Of a DNA stretch of 64,000 nucleotides, positions 8,967 to 17,819 are shown piece by piece; within the stretch, counting starts at the first letter, position 1, and the number at the start of each line of letters is the position of its first letter. Below the pieces are notes generated by a model. It was not told the origin of the DNA. It ran no database searches and saw nothing but the letters and a program-made list of their open reading frames with translations. The DNA is taken from the NCBI RefSeq assembly GCF_019038435.1, contig NZ_JAGPOX010000028.1, forward strand, positions 1 to 64,000. Direction: 5' to 3'. This stretch comes from Nocardia alni. Its GTDB lineage: Bacteria; Actinomycetota; Actinomycetes; Mycobacteriales; Mycobacteriaceae. Position numbers and translations under genes: made by a program.

Positions 8967-8982
8967 GCCTTACCTTTAAGGC
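8967..8982. promoter_or_regulatory. Candidate TetR operator
   Basis: Perfect inverted repeat GCCTTA-N4-TAAGGC in the divergent TetR/monooxygenase intergenic region, 54 bp before the monooxygenase start. Its symmetry and position fit an operator for the divergently encoded TetR protein; binding is inferred. Confidence 0.5.
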
Positions 8983-9035
8983 GAAAAATTCGCATCAGTG
9001 GCGCAGACTGTGCGCACGGGCAGGGAGGACACGTC

Positions 9036-10268
9036 ATGGCACGAGCACTGATCGTCGGTGGTGGAATCGCGGGTGACACGCTGGCACTGTTCCTGGGGCG
9101 AGACGGGTGGGAGGTGACGGTCGCCGAGATCGCCCCTGCTCCGCGCACCGGTGGGCAGACCGTCGACCTGCGCGGGGACTGCCGCGAGGTGTTGCGGCAG
9201 GCCGGACTGCTCGAGCAGGCGCTGGGATGTCTCATCCCGCAGCGCGGAGCGGCGTGGATCGCCACCGACGAGCGGCGACTCGCGGAGATGCCGGTGGAGG
9301 CGTTCGACGGGCAGGGCCTGGTATCGCGGGAGGAACTACTGCGCACCGATCTCGCGCGGATCATTCACGAGGCCGCCGGACCGGGCGTGACGCACCGCTT
9401 CGGCGATACGGTGGACGCGCTGCGGGACCAGGGGAGCCGAGTACTGGCCCGGTTCCGCGGCGGTGCTTCGGAGGAGTTCGATCTCGTGGTCGGCGCCGAC
9501 GGCGCGCACTCACGGGTGCGTGCGCTGCGGTTCGGACCGGAGGAGAACTACCGCAGGCCGCTGGGCCTGGCGCACGCGTGGTTCACACTCACCGAAAGCC
9601 CCGGCACGCCGCGGCTGGACGACTGGTTCCTGCTCTACAACGCCCCCGGCCGCCGCGCGATGGCAGCCCGGCCCGGTCACCCCGGCCAGCAGGAGGTCGG
9701 CCTCACCTTCGCCGCCGACACACTGCCGCCACGACACGATCGCGAGGCCCAGTTCGCCCTGCTGGAACGCACTTTCGCCGACGCGGGCTGGCGAGCCGAA
9801 GAATTCCTGGCCGCCGCCCGCAAGGCGCCGGACTTCGCTCTCGACACGTACGACCAGGTGCACATGCCGTCCTGGAGCGTCGGCCGAGTGGTCCTGCTCG
9901 GTGACAGCGCATGGTGCGCCAGCCCGCTCAGCGGCCTCGGCACGGCCCTGGCACTGCGCGGTGCGGCCGAGCTGGCAGCGGCCCTGCGATCAGCCGGAGT
10001 GCACAGCGATCCCACCGACCCGAGCGCCGCCCTGACGGCCTTCGAGACGACGATGCGCCCCCGAGCCGCCTCCGCACAACAACTCCCGCCGGGGCGCGTC
10101 GCCATGGTGGCCCCACACTCGACCCTGGGCATCCGGATCAACGCCTGGGCGATGCGCGCCATCCAGGCGAAGGCACTGAGGCCCCTGATGGCCCGTGCCT
10201 TCGCCGCCACCGAGCACGGTCGACGTCCGGCGGAGACCGAGGGGATGCGGCCGGAAGTAACGAACTGA
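9036..10268 (+). CDS. FAD-dependent aromatic-ring monooxygenase (PHBH fold)
   Basis: The 410-residue protein starts at an ATG with GGGAGGA 8 nt upstream. It has the class A flavoprotein monooxygenase motifs. The dinucleotide fold is LIVGGGIAGDTLALFLGR (residues 5-22), the middle motif GADGAHSRVR is near residue 153, and the FAD-ribityl motif LLGDSAWCASPLSGLGTALAL is near 287. Such enzymes hydroxylate phenols, polyketides or antibiotics with NAD(P)H and O2. Divergence from a TetR gene suggests an inducible detoxification or tailoring role; tetracycline-modifying and rifampicin monooxygenases have the same architecture. The substrate cannot be read from sequence. The 3' end is duplicated about 285 bp downstream. 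Confidence 0.88.
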   Translation: MARALIVGGGIAGDTLALFLGRDGWEVTVAEIAPAPRTGGQTVDLRGDCREVLRQAGLLEQALGCLIPQRGAAWIATDERRLAEMPVEAFDGQGLVSREELLRTDLARIIHEAAGPGVTHRFGDTVDALRDQGSRVLARFRGGASEEFDLVVGADGAHSRVRALRFGPEENYRRPLGLAHAWFTLTESPGTPRLDDWFLLYNAPGRRAMAARPGHPGQQEVGLTFAADTLPPRHDREAQFALLERTFADAGWRAEEFLAAARKAPDFALDTYDQVHMPSWSVGRVVLLGDSAWCASPLSGLGTALALRGAAELAAALRSAGVHSDPTDPSAALTAFETTMRPRAASAQQLPPGRVAMVAPHSTLGIRINAWAMRAIQAKALRPLMARAFAATEHGRRPAETEGMRPEVTN

Positions 10269-10761
10269 ACGTCGGCGCCGTGGTGTGCGGGCGGGTTTCC
10301 CTGTGCGTCGCGGCGCCCGGTGCGTGACTTCACCGGAGATCGCGACCTGGTACTGGTCGTCCGTGGCCGCTGACGGCCCGCGCTTTCGTAGCCATCGCCT
10401 CGGCCTTCCCGTTCGACGCCCGGCCCCGAGCGACTGATGCCTTGCCGCAAGGGGTGAATGCCGTTGCGTGGCCAAGCGGCCTGCCTTGGCCGCCATCGAG
10501 CACGGTTGACGTCCGTCGGGGACCGAGGCGGCGTGGACGGAGGAAGAACGCGGGCGGTGTACTGACAGCGGTCGGGTACTCGGCCGTGTCATGTCGCTTG
10601 ATTCGGTGGTAGATCGCGACCCGACACCGGTCGAGCGGCCGTCTTCGCCAGACCGGCGGCGAATATGGCTCAGTATCCCTTGTACGGGCGGGCTCGTTTC
10701 ATCTTGCCGATGCGTCTGTGCAGGAGCGCGATGCGGCAGCCCGGGGCCTTTTGCCCGGACC
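10269..10761 (+). other. Gene-poor interval with a decayed copy of the monooxygenase 3' end
   Basis: No gene is supported. The stretch at about 10479-10545 repeats the monooxygenase gene's last 80 bp (10193-10270). Over the best 48 positions 42 are identical, including the shared GAGCACGGT and GACCGAGG. The interval separates convergent genes. Confidence 0.75.
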
Positions 10762-11418
10762 TCAGCGCTCGATCGCCTCGATCACGCCCGAGTAAACGGT
10801 GTCCGCGCGCGCGATCAGTTCATCGATGCGGGAGAGCACCGGGCCGAACTCCGCGCTCTGCTCGGCGCCCAGGGAGGTGACGTTGATCGCGATGTTCAGG
10901 CGTGAGCTGGTGGCGGCGGCGCGGGCGGCGTCGGCGGCCGCGCCGATATCGGTTACCACGTTCGGGTTGCCTATGGGCAGCAGATCCGCTGCCAGGGAAA
11001 GGATCTCGTCGGCCTCGGCGACGACCGCGGCCGGGACCCGGGCGGCCTGCAGCAGGGCGGCGGTGATCGCCGCCTTGCGTGCGGTGGTCTGCTCGTCGGT
11101 GTCCTTGGGCAGCTTGTAGGCCGCGCCCACGGCGGTGAAGGCGGCCGCGTCGGCGTCGGCCAGGGCCAGGGATCGGGTGCGGGCGGCGTCGGCCGCGTCG
11201 ATGATCCGATCGATGACAGGCCGATTGTCGGCATCCTTGGCGCGCGTGGTGTAGCGGGCCACCATGGCCACCAGCGCGGCGCCCTGCGCGGCGTGCAGCG
11301 CGGCGACGGCCCCGCCACCGGGGGCGGGGATCTTGGCCGCCAGATCGTCCAGGTACCGGCCGATCGCCGACTCACCGAAGGTAGCGGTGTCCACGGACGA
11401 CGCGGTTTCCTGAGACAT
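10762..11418 (-). CDS. Cyclodeaminase/cyclohydrolase-family protein (FTCD_C, FchA-like)
   Basis: The 218-residue, mostly helical protein carries the family's glycine loop KIPAPGGGAVAAL near residue 30 and the conserved stretch IGNPNVVTDIGAAADAARAA near residue 165. FTCD_C-family proteins act as formimidoyl-THF cyclodeaminase or as stand-alone methenyl-THF cyclohydrolase (FchA). No formiminotransferase gene is present nearby, which favours the cyclohydrolase role. That would complement the FolD-like protein at 6230, which lacks the Lys tied to cyclohydrolase activity. The ATG at 11418 is preceded by AGGAGG within about 15 nt. The next element upstream is a palindromic repeat. Confidence 0.85.
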   Translation of the reverse strand: MSQETASSVDTATFGESAIGRYLDDLAAKIPAPGGGAVAALHAAQGAALVAMVARYTTRAKDADNRPVIDRIIDAADAARTRSLALADADAAAFTAVGAAYKLPKDTDEQTTARKAAITAALLQAARVPAAVVAEADEILSLAADLLPIGNPNVVTDIGAAADAARAAATSSRLNIAINVTSLGAEQSAEFGPVLSRIDELIARADTVYSGVIEAIER

Positions 11419-11536
11419 GCTGAGGGGCCTCCTGTTTCATGCGGTACGGCGATCGGCCGGACGCCGGCTCACCGACCGACGGCTGATACCGCACAACGGT
11501 ACCGGGTGGGCGAAATCAGCCCGGGCGCGGTAGGTC

Positions 11537-11620
11537 GATCCGGCCTATCGCTACATTCAGGAGTGCGTTTCCTCCGGAAACGGACGATTCGGTACGCAAA
11601 ATGTAGCTCTGGGCCGGGTG
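11537..11620. repeat. 84-bp palindromic intergenic element, copy 2
   Basis: Left arm GATCCGGCCT-N2-CGCTACATT at 11537, right arm AAAATGTAGCTCTGGGCCGG ending near 11617, core TCCGGAAAC. It lies between the divergent cyclodeaminase-like and LLM genes and is less symmetric than copy 1. Confidence 0.8.
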
Positions 11621-11719
11621 AGCGGTCCGGTTGGAGCTGTGTCGGCCCGCCGGGCCCGCTGGTGGTGACTTCATGGGGGGTCGGATGGGGCGGCGACGGA
11701 GCGCAGTAGTTTGGCTGAC

Positions 11720-12757
11720 ATGCGTATCGGATTGGGCATCAACTATGCGGGGGGCTTCAAGGAGGTCGCGGCCGAGGTCGCCGATCTGGAGCGCGCCGGG
11801 CTGGACATCGTCTTCGTGCCGGAGGCGTACTCCTTCGACGCGGTGAGCGCGCTGGGCTACCTGGCCGCGATGACCGATCGCGTGCAGCTGGCGTCGGGCA
11901 TCCTGCAGCTGTACACCCGCACACCCACCCTGACCGCGATGAGCGCGGCGGGGTTGGACTACGTCTCGGACGGCCGCTACATCCTGGGCCTGGGCGCTTC
12001 GGGGCCGCAGGTGATCGAGGGCTTCCACGGCGTGCCGTACGACGCGCCGATCGGGCGCACCCGCGAGGTCGTGGAGATCTGCCGCAAGGTGTGGCGGCGC
12101 GAGCGGCTGGAACACCAGGGCAAGTACTACACGATCCCGCTGCCCGCCGAACGGGGCACCGGCCTGGGTAAATCGCTCAAGCTGATCAATCATCCGGTCC
12201 GCGAGCGCATTCCGGTGCTGCTGGCCGCGCTGGGCCCGAAGAACGTGGAGCTGGCCGCCGAGATCGCCGAGGGCTGGCAGCCGATCTTCTTCCTGCCCGA
12301 GAAGGCGAACGACGTGTGGGGCGAGGCCCTGTCCGCCGGTAAGGCCAAGCGCGACGCGTCCCTCGGCGACCTCGAGGTGTTCGCCGGCCCGACGCTCGCG
12401 ATCGGCGACAACGTCGAGGGCCTGCGTGAATTCGTCAAGCCGCACCTGGCGCTGTACATCGGCGGTATGGGCGCCAAGGGTAAGAACTTCTACCACGCCC
12501 TGGCCACCAAGTACGGCTACGGCGCCCAGGCCGACCGCATCCAGGAGCTGTACCTGGCCGGTGAGAAGGAGGCCGCGGCCAAGGCCGTCCCGGACGAGCT
12601 GGTGCGCGACGTCTCGCTGATCGGTTCCGCCGGTTTCGTCGCCGAACGCGTGGCGGCCTTCCGCGAGGCGGGTGTCACCGTCCTGAACGTGGCCCCCCTC
12701 GCCGAAACCGCCGCCGAGCGCGTCAAGCTGATCGAACAGCTCCGCGAACTGCTCTGA
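11720..12757 (+). CDS. LLM-class F420-dependent oxidoreductase
   Basis: The protein starts MRIGLGINYAGGF, as usual for the luciferase-like monooxygenase fold. The ATG at 11720 is preferred on alignment grounds. A TTG at 11711 lies 10 nt after GGAG and cannot be excluded. Conserved segments include VFVPEAYSFDAVSALGYLAA, LASGILQLYTRTP, LGLGASGPQVIEGFHG and AEIAEGWQPIFF. Related actinobacterial proteins use reduced F420 to act on aldehydes, alcohols or xenobiotics. Length (345 residues) is normal. The gene stands alone after a palindromic element; the substrate is not predictable. Confidence 0.88.
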   Translation: MRIGLGINYAGGFKEVAAEVADLERAGLDIVFVPEAYSFDAVSALGYLAAMTDRVQLASGILQLYTRTPTLTAMSAAGLDYVSDGRYILGLGASGPQVIEGFHGVPYDAPIGRTREVVEICRKVWRRERLEHQGKYYTIPLPAERGTGLGKSLKLINHPVRERIPVLLAALGPKNVELAAEIAEGWQPIFFLPEKANDVWGEALSAGKAKRDASLGDLEVFAGPTLAIGDNVEGLREFVKPHLALYIGGMGAKGKNFYHALATKYGYGAQADRIQELYLAGEKEAAAKAVPDELVRDVSLIGSAGFVAERVAAFREAGVTVLNVAPLAETAAERVKLIEQLRELL

Positions 12758-13424
12758 GCCCGCCGGGGCCTTCCCAGCGCAACGCCGGCGGGCCGGTAGG
12801 CGGCACAGCATTGGTGAGCCTGCCGGTGTCGCAGCTTCGCCGAGCCAGTCGGCGGTGCAGTTCGGCGGGCCAGCCGGCGTCGCAGCTTCGGCGGCTGGCG
12901 GACGGTGCGGCATTGGTGGGCCGGTAGGTGGCGCAGCATCAGCGGGCCTGCCGGCGTCGCGGGTTCGGCGGGCGACCTGGCGCATGGCTTCGGCGGCCAG
13001 TCGGCAGCGCAACATCGGCGGGCCGGCCGCAGCGCGGCTTTGGCGGGTCAACCGGACAACGCGACCTCGGGAGCCGGACGAATGTCACAGCCGGTCGGCT
13101 CAACCGGATGGCCGTTTTATTCGGCTGGTTCCGGACCGTATCGGGTCTGCTGACGACGGCGCGTTTATGGGCCGCCCGACGGCCCGGCATCGGTGGGCCC
13201 GGCCCGACAGTGCGGCACCGGCGGATCAGCTGAATGTCTCGCTCGATCGACTCAACCGAATGCCTGCGACATTCGGCCGCGCCTCACCGTTTCGAATGAG
13301 CAGCCCGTGGACGCGGTAGCCGAACTGGCTGCTCACGTACACGGGCTGCTCGGTATTCACCCGGCCGTGCCGGGAGGACGAGAAGTGGGCCGTCCGATGA
13401 CGAGGGTGGGACCGCCCGGTCGGT
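12758..13424 (+). other. Gene-free interval of degenerate GC-rich repeats
   Basis: From about 12785 to 13050 the sequence consists of irregular units of 60 bp or so, built on GGCCGGTAGG, GTCGCAGCTTCGGCGGGCC and related words. A second pair, GAATGTCAC...CTCAACCGGATGGCC near 13081 and GAATGTCTC...CTCAACCGAATGCC near 13232, is also repeated. The open frames here are repeat artefacts. The interval separates convergent genes. Confidence 0.6.
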
Positions 13425-13823
13425 CTAGTTCTGGCGCGCGGCCGTCAGGGCATCCTCCAAGGTGGTGTACATCGAGAAGACCTTGTCCAGCCCGGTCACG
13501 GTGAGCTGGCGGCCGGTGGCCGGGCCGTGCGCGACGACGTAGATCCTGGTGGTCGTGTCGGCCCGCTGATGCGCTGCGACGAGGGCTGCCATGCCGGCCG
13601 ACGCCAGGAAGGTCACCTTGGACAGGTCGATGATGAAGACCGCGGGCTTGCCACCCAGCGTGGCGTCGATCGCGTTCTCCAGTGCGGGGGCCGTCGCGAG
13701 GTCGACCTCACCGGCCACCGTGAGCACGGTCGCTTCGTCGTGCACCGAGACCGAAGTGGTCATTGTGTCGGCCAAGGGGTAAGCGTCTCCGGAAGTATTG
13801 GTCACATCAAGACAATCTGCCAT
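13425..13823 (-). CDS. STAS-domain anti-anti-sigma factor (RsbV-like)
   Basis: A 132-residue protein from ATG 13823, with GGAG 9 nt upstream. A single STAS domain spans about residues 22-130, with VAGEVDLATAPAL and IDLSKVTFLASAGMAAL. The regulatory Ser is probably Ser75 in the ASAG motif. In partner-switching systems the unphosphorylated form binds an RsbW-type kinase and frees the sigma factor. The stressosome operon ends just upstream (14018), with the phosphatase and kinase domains that would act on such a protein. The sigma factor itself is not in the window. Confidence 0.88.
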   Translation of the reverse strand: MADCLDVTNTSGDAYPLADTMTTSVSVHDEATVLTVAGEVDLATAPALENAIDATLGGKPAVFIIDLSKVTFLASAGMAALVAAHQRADTTTRIYVVAHGPATGRQLTVTGLDKVFSMYTTLEDALTAARQN

Positions 13824-14017
13824 GAACCCGCGCTCCGTGCCGCATCGTCGCGCGGATCCGCTGTTGATTCGTAGTATTCGCCGACGTGAAAACCGCAGGC
13901 ACGCCGAATAATCCGACAAATACCGCGACCTGCTGGCAGATGAGTGCCGGAGTGTCACATCTGTGCCCTCGCCAGGACAGATTGCCATGGAATCAATCGC
14001 CGCGCGAGGCGTTGCCG

Positions 14018-16390
14018 TTACTCCCGGCTCGCCGCGGCGAACGACACTGCGGGAAGTTTAGCCATCATTCGCACATGGGTGCCCACCCCGACGTGGTCGA
14101 TGACCAATTCGTCGGTCAGCGCCTGCATCATGGTGATGCCGCGGCCGCGATAGCCCGGATCCTCCGGCAGCGGGCGCCAAATCCCGTTATCGGACACCCG
14201 GATGGTGACCCGGTCCAGCGCGCAGTCCGCGGACAACGCCATGCGTCCCGACTCGCCGTCCAGATACGCGTGTTCGATGCTGTTGCTGCACGCCTCGTTG
14301 GCCGCGGCGACCAGATCGCCCGCCAGCTCGTGCGGGACGGCCGCCGCGCCCAGCCAGGACGCCAGCGCACGGCGCAGGCTCGACAGCCGGCTCGCCTCCG
14401 CGGGCACGTCCAGGTGCAGCGCGCGCGGCGGCTGGCGATACACCACCATGGCCACGTCGTCGTCGTAACCGGCCGCCGGGCGCAGCCGGGACAGCACCGC
14501 GTCGGCCACCTCGCGCGGTAGATCCTCGGCGGCGGTGGACAATTCGTCGGCGAGTTCGTCGAAGCGCACATCGAAGTCGATACCGCGCTGTTCGACCAGG
14601 CCGTCGGTGTACAGCACAAGGGTCGAACCGGGTTCGAGCTGGGTGGTCGCCTCGGGCCGCCGGGTGTCGAAGGTGGCCAGCGGCACCCCGCGCCCGCCCT
14701 CCAGCAACCGGCCCTTACTGCCCGGCGCGGCCAGCATCGGCGGCATATGCCCGGCGTTGGAGTAGCGCAGCACCCCGCGTTCGGGGTCCATGATCCCGGC
14801 GCAGACCGTGGTGCACATCGCACCCGGGATGCGCGCGGCCACGGTGTCCAGTTCGGCCAGCAACTGCGCCGGACCCGCGCCGCGCAACAGCAGCGCCCGC
14901 GCGGCCGTACGCAACTGACCCATCACGACCGCCGCGGACAGGCCTCGGCCGACGCAGTCGCCGACCACCAGGCCGATGGCGCCGTCGCGCAGCTGCACCA
15001 CGTCGTACCAGTCGCCGCCGATCTCGAGGGGCGGTAGCGCCGGCTCGTAGTGCACCGAGAACCGCGGCGGCAGCTCGATCGGCCCGAGCATGGCCCGCTG
15101 CAGCGTCAGCGAGGTCGAGCGCGCGGCGTCGAAGTTGCGCGCGCGCTGCACGGCCAGGCTCAGCTGGCCGACCAGCAGGGAGAACAGCGCCCAGTCACCC
15201 GGGCTGATCGCGCGTGGCGCGGCGAACCGCAGCCACAGCGCCGCGTCGGTGGTCTCGCCCAGCGGCGCGACGATACCCTCCGAACTGGCCGCACCCTCCG
15301 GTATCGCGAACATGGTCCGCCCGGGCCGCAGCCGCGCCCGATCCAGCAGCGCCCGCGCCCGCGCGTCCAGGACCTGCCGGGACTGCGCGCCGTCACCGCC
15401 CGAGACGTACAGTTCGGGCCCGGTCTGGCGGTTCGGCCACATGGACACCACCGCGGTCTCCGCGCCGACCGCGCGCCGCACTTCCTCGAGCCCGACGCCG
15501 AGCACTTCGACCACACTGGTGGACGCCGCGACCGCGGTCGCGAGGCGGGAGACGGCCTGATCGCGGGCCTGCGCGTCGTGCTCGGCGGTGACGTCGCGGA
15601 TGGTGCCGACGAAGATCCGCTCGTTGTCCTCCGGGCGCACCACCGAGGAGGTGCTGACCCCGAGCCACAGCCGCCGCCCGTCGCGGTGGCGTATCGGCAT
15701 CACGAAGCGCGCGGCCTCGGTGCCCAGATCCGGATAGCGCGATTCGCTGGAGATCGACCACGGATGCGGGAGGGGATACGGCACGGTCTCCGGGCCGTAT
15801 CCGGTCAGCGCGCCGAAGGACGTGTTGACCTCGATGACGGCGCCGTGTGAATCGGCGACGAAGAATCCGTCCTGCAGCGATTCGACCAGCGCGGTGCGGA
15901 ACGCGTCGCGCTGATCGAGATCGTCGGCGCGCAAACGCTGCAATTCGTAGGAGCGGGTGCTGTCCAGGAATCCGCGGGTGGCGACGTCGAGCGCGGCCAT
16001 GGTCTGCAGCAGGAATTCCAGCGTGGTGTCGGTGGGGGAGACGGCGGATTCGGCTGGGCCGGTGGTGTTGGCGGCGTTGTCTTTGCGCGCCAGCAGATCC
16101 CACTGCGCGAGCAGCCGGAAGTGATGTTCGGTCAGATCCAGGATACTGACGCCCTCGACCAGCGCGCGCCGCCCCAGCTCGTATCCCTCGGCGAGAGTGA
16201 ACTGGGTCGGTGAATCCAGGTGCAGGCGAAGGGCACTGGTGTACGCCTCACGGAATTCCACCAGCGGGGAGGCGGGTACAATCCTGTCGGATTCGGTCAC
16301 GTCGGGAATCGGTTCGCCGAGTTCGGCTGTCTCGGCGGCCCGCTCGCCGGAACCGGCTGCGTCCGTGAACCTTTCGCCGTGTTCGCTCAT
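14018..16390 (-). CDS. Multidomain PP2C phosphatase with fused RsbW-like kinase domain (RsbU/RsbP type)
   Basis: A 790-residue signalling protein. In order it has an RsbU_N-like helical region (about 42-110), a PAS domain (about 166-275, DGFFVADSHG...LTGYG), a GAF-like domain (about 285-425) and a SpoIIE/PP2C phosphatase (about 430-620). The phosphatase motifs are GGDWYDV and VGDCVGRG. A C-terminal HATPase_c domain follows (about 650-780, ANEACSNSIEHAY, SDNGIW, RGRGITMM). It probably both dephosphorylates STAS antagonists and carries the anti-sigma kinase activity in one chain. It overlaps the upstream RsbX-like gene by 4 bp (ATGA-type coupling), so it is the last gene of the stressosome operon. 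VGDxxGRG differs slightly from the usual VGDxxGHG. Confidence 0.9.
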   Translation of the reverse strand: MSEHGERFTDAAGSGERAAETAELGEPIPDVTESDRIVPASPLVEFREAYTSALRLHLDSPTQFTLAEGYELGRRALVEGVSILDLTEHHFRLLAQWDLLARKDNAANTTGPAESAVSPTDTTLEFLLQTMAALDVATRGFLDSTRSYELQRLRADDLDQRDAFRTALVESLQDGFFVADSHGAVIEVNTSFGALTGYGPETVPYPLPHPWSISSESRYPDLGTEAARFVMPIRHRDGRRLWLGVSTSSVVRPEDNERIFVGTIRDVTAEHDAQARDQAVSRLATAVAASTSVVEVLGVGLEEVRRAVGAETAVVSMWPNRQTGPELYVSGGDGAQSRQVLDARARALLDRARLRPGRTMFAIPEGAASSEGIVAPLGETTDAALWLRFAAPRAISPGDWALFSLLVGQLSLAVQRARNFDAARSTSLTLQRAMLGPIELPPRFSVHYEPALPPLEIGGDWYDVVQLRDGAIGLVVGDCVGRGLSAAVVMGQLRTAARALLLRGAGPAQLLAELDTVAARIPGAMCTTVCAGIMDPERGVLRYSNAGHMPPMLAAPGSKGRLLEGGRGVPLATFDTRRPEATTQLEPGSTLVLYTDGLVEQRGIDFDVRFDELADELSTAAEDLPREVADAVLSRLRPAAGYDDDVAMVVYRQPPRALHLDVPAEASRLSSLRRALASWLGAAAVPHELAGDLVAAANEACSNSIEHAYLDGESGRMALSADCALDRVTIRVSDNGIWRPLPEDPGYRGRGITMMQALTDELVIDHVGVGTHVRMMAKLPAVSFAAASRE

Positions 16391-17019
16391 TGCGCCGGAG
16401 TGGTGTGGCCGCGATGGCGCGCGGCCAGTACCAGCGCGTCGTCGGTGTCCTTGGCGTGGCGTTCGAGGATCGCGGCGGCGATCTCGGCGGTCGGGCGGGA
16501 CAGGTCGATGGTTTCGATGTAGTCACTGACGATGCCGTCGGTGGTCATCAGCAGCAGATCCCCCACCCGCACCGGCACGGTCTGCGTCGAAATGTTCTGG
16601 GGTAGCCGGTAACCGACGATGCCCGCCGTGAGCAGGGCCGTGGCCCGGATCGTCGGCTTCGCGGGCGCCGCGGCCACGATGCGTGTCTCGACGTTGCCGA
16701 CGCCGAGCCACTGGACCCGGTCACCGGTGTCGAACAGGGACAGCGACAGCGCCGCGCCCCGGGTATCGGCCAATGCGCGATGGCACAGCACCACCAGTAC
16801 GTCGAGGGGTTCGGCGCGATTGTCCGAAAGTACCTGTGCCGCACGGTCGGAGGCCTCGGCGGCGGCCGGACCGTGCCCGAGGCCGTCCAGCGCGGCGAAC
16901 AGCACCGACTCACCGCCCGCGTCGAGCACTACCGCACGGTCACCGCACACCCGCTGGCCCGGAAGCGCCCTGGCCGCGGATGCCCATTCGATCGCGCCGG
17001 ACAATCCGTTGTCATGCAC
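16387..17019 (-). CDS. rsbX: Single-domain SpoIIE/PP2C phosphatase, RsbX-like
   Basis: A 210-residue PP2C-type domain with CGDRAVV near residue 25, the metal motif ALDGLGHGPAAAEASD near 43 and LLMTTDGIVSDY near 155. RsbX removes phosphate from stressosome proteins RsbR and RsbS and so resets the signal. Its place directly after rsbT and its small size fit RsbX rather than RsbU. The start overlaps the end of rsbT by 8 bp, and the stop overlaps the next gene by 4 bp. Confidence 0.88.
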   Translation of the reverse strand: MHDNGLSGAIEWASAARALPGQRVCGDRAVVLDAGGESVLFAALDGLGHGPAAAEASDRAAQVLSDNRAEPLDVLVVLCHRALADTRGAALSLSLFDTGDRVQWLGVGNVETRIVAAAPAKPTIRATALLTAGIVGYRLPQNISTQTVPVRVGDLLLMTTDGIVSDYIETIDLSRPTAEIAAAILERHAKDTDDALVLAARHRGHTTPAQ

Positions 17020-17431
17020 CGGCGCGCACCCACTTCCACATCTCCACCAAAGTGCCCTGGCCGGGCGTGGATTCGACGAGGAGCTCGTCCATCAGGCGTC
17101 GTGCGCCGGGCAGGCCCAAACCCAGGCCGTGTCCGGTCGAGTAGCCGTCCTCGAGGGCTCGGGGGATGTCGAGAATTCCCGGGCCTTGGTCTTGTGCCTG
17201 GATCACGAGCGCGCGGCGTCCCTCCCGATTCTCCACGGCGATACGAACTTCGCCGGTTCCCGCGTAACTGGTGATGTTGCGTGCGACCTCCGAGATAGCG
17301 GTTGCGATCATGGTGATATCGGTCAGGGAAAAACCCAGCTGCGTTGCGAGTTCTCGCCCGGCCTGACGTGCGGTAACGATGTCGCCCGACATCTTCACTG
17401 CGATCACCACAGGGTCAGCGGCCACGATCAC
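17012..17431 (-). CDS. rsbT: RsbT-like switch kinase
   Basis: A 139-residue GHKL/HATPase_c protein with AISEVARNI (N box), QDQGPGI (G1 box) and GHGLGLGLPGARRLMD (G2 box). In stressosomes RsbT phosphorylates RsbS and RsbR under stress, leaves the complex and activates the phosphatase. It overlaps rsbS by 17 bp and rsbX by 8 bp, so translation is coupled. Length and motif set are those of RsbT rather than RsbW. Confidence 0.92.
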   Translation of the reverse strand: MIVAADPVVIAVKMSGDIVTARQAGRELATQLGFSLTDITMIATAISEVARNITSYAGTGEVRIAVENREGRRALVIQAQDQGPGILDIPRALEDGYSTGHGLGLGLPGARRLMDELLVESTPGQGTLVEMWKWVRAGA

Positions 17432-17807
17432 GACCGTCTCTTTGGGCCCGTGGATTGTGCAGCTTTCGGTTCAGCCAGGAAAGGCCCTCCTCGAGATCGA
17501 GGGCGGTGTGCATGTCCTCGAACGTCAAGCCCAGCTGCACCATCGCGAACGCGACTTCGGGTTGCAGACCGACGATGACCGTCTCCGCGCCGCGCAGCTT
17601 GGTCATGTGCGCGATATTACGCAGTGAGCGGGCCGCGAACGAATCCATCACGTCGATCGCTGTGACGTCGACGATGATGCCGCGCGCGCGGTACCTGCTC
17701 ACGTAGGCCATCAGGTCGTCCTGCAGGCGCTCGGTATCGCCGTCGGTCAACGCCGACTGGACCGAGGCGATCAGGTACGTGCCCTGCTTCAGAATGGGTA
17801 CCGGCAT
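17415..17807 (-). CDS. rsbS: RsbS-like stressosome STAS protein
   Basis: A 130-residue STAS domain starting MPVPILKQGTYLIASVQ, typical of RsbS. The phosphorylated serine is probably Ser56 in VMDSFAAR. RsbS forms the stressosome core with RsbR and holds RsbT. An Arg/Asp-rich tail of about 10 residues extends beyond the domain. It follows rsbR by 12 bp. Confidence 0.92.
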   Translation of the reverse strand: MPVPILKQGTYLIASVQSALTDGDTERLQDDLMAYVSRYRARGIIVDVTAIDVMDSFAARSLRNIAHMTKLRGAETVIVGLQPEVAFAMVQLGLTFEDMHTALDLEEGLSWLNRKLHNPRAQRDGRDRGR

Positions 17808-17819
17808 GTCCGCCTCGGA

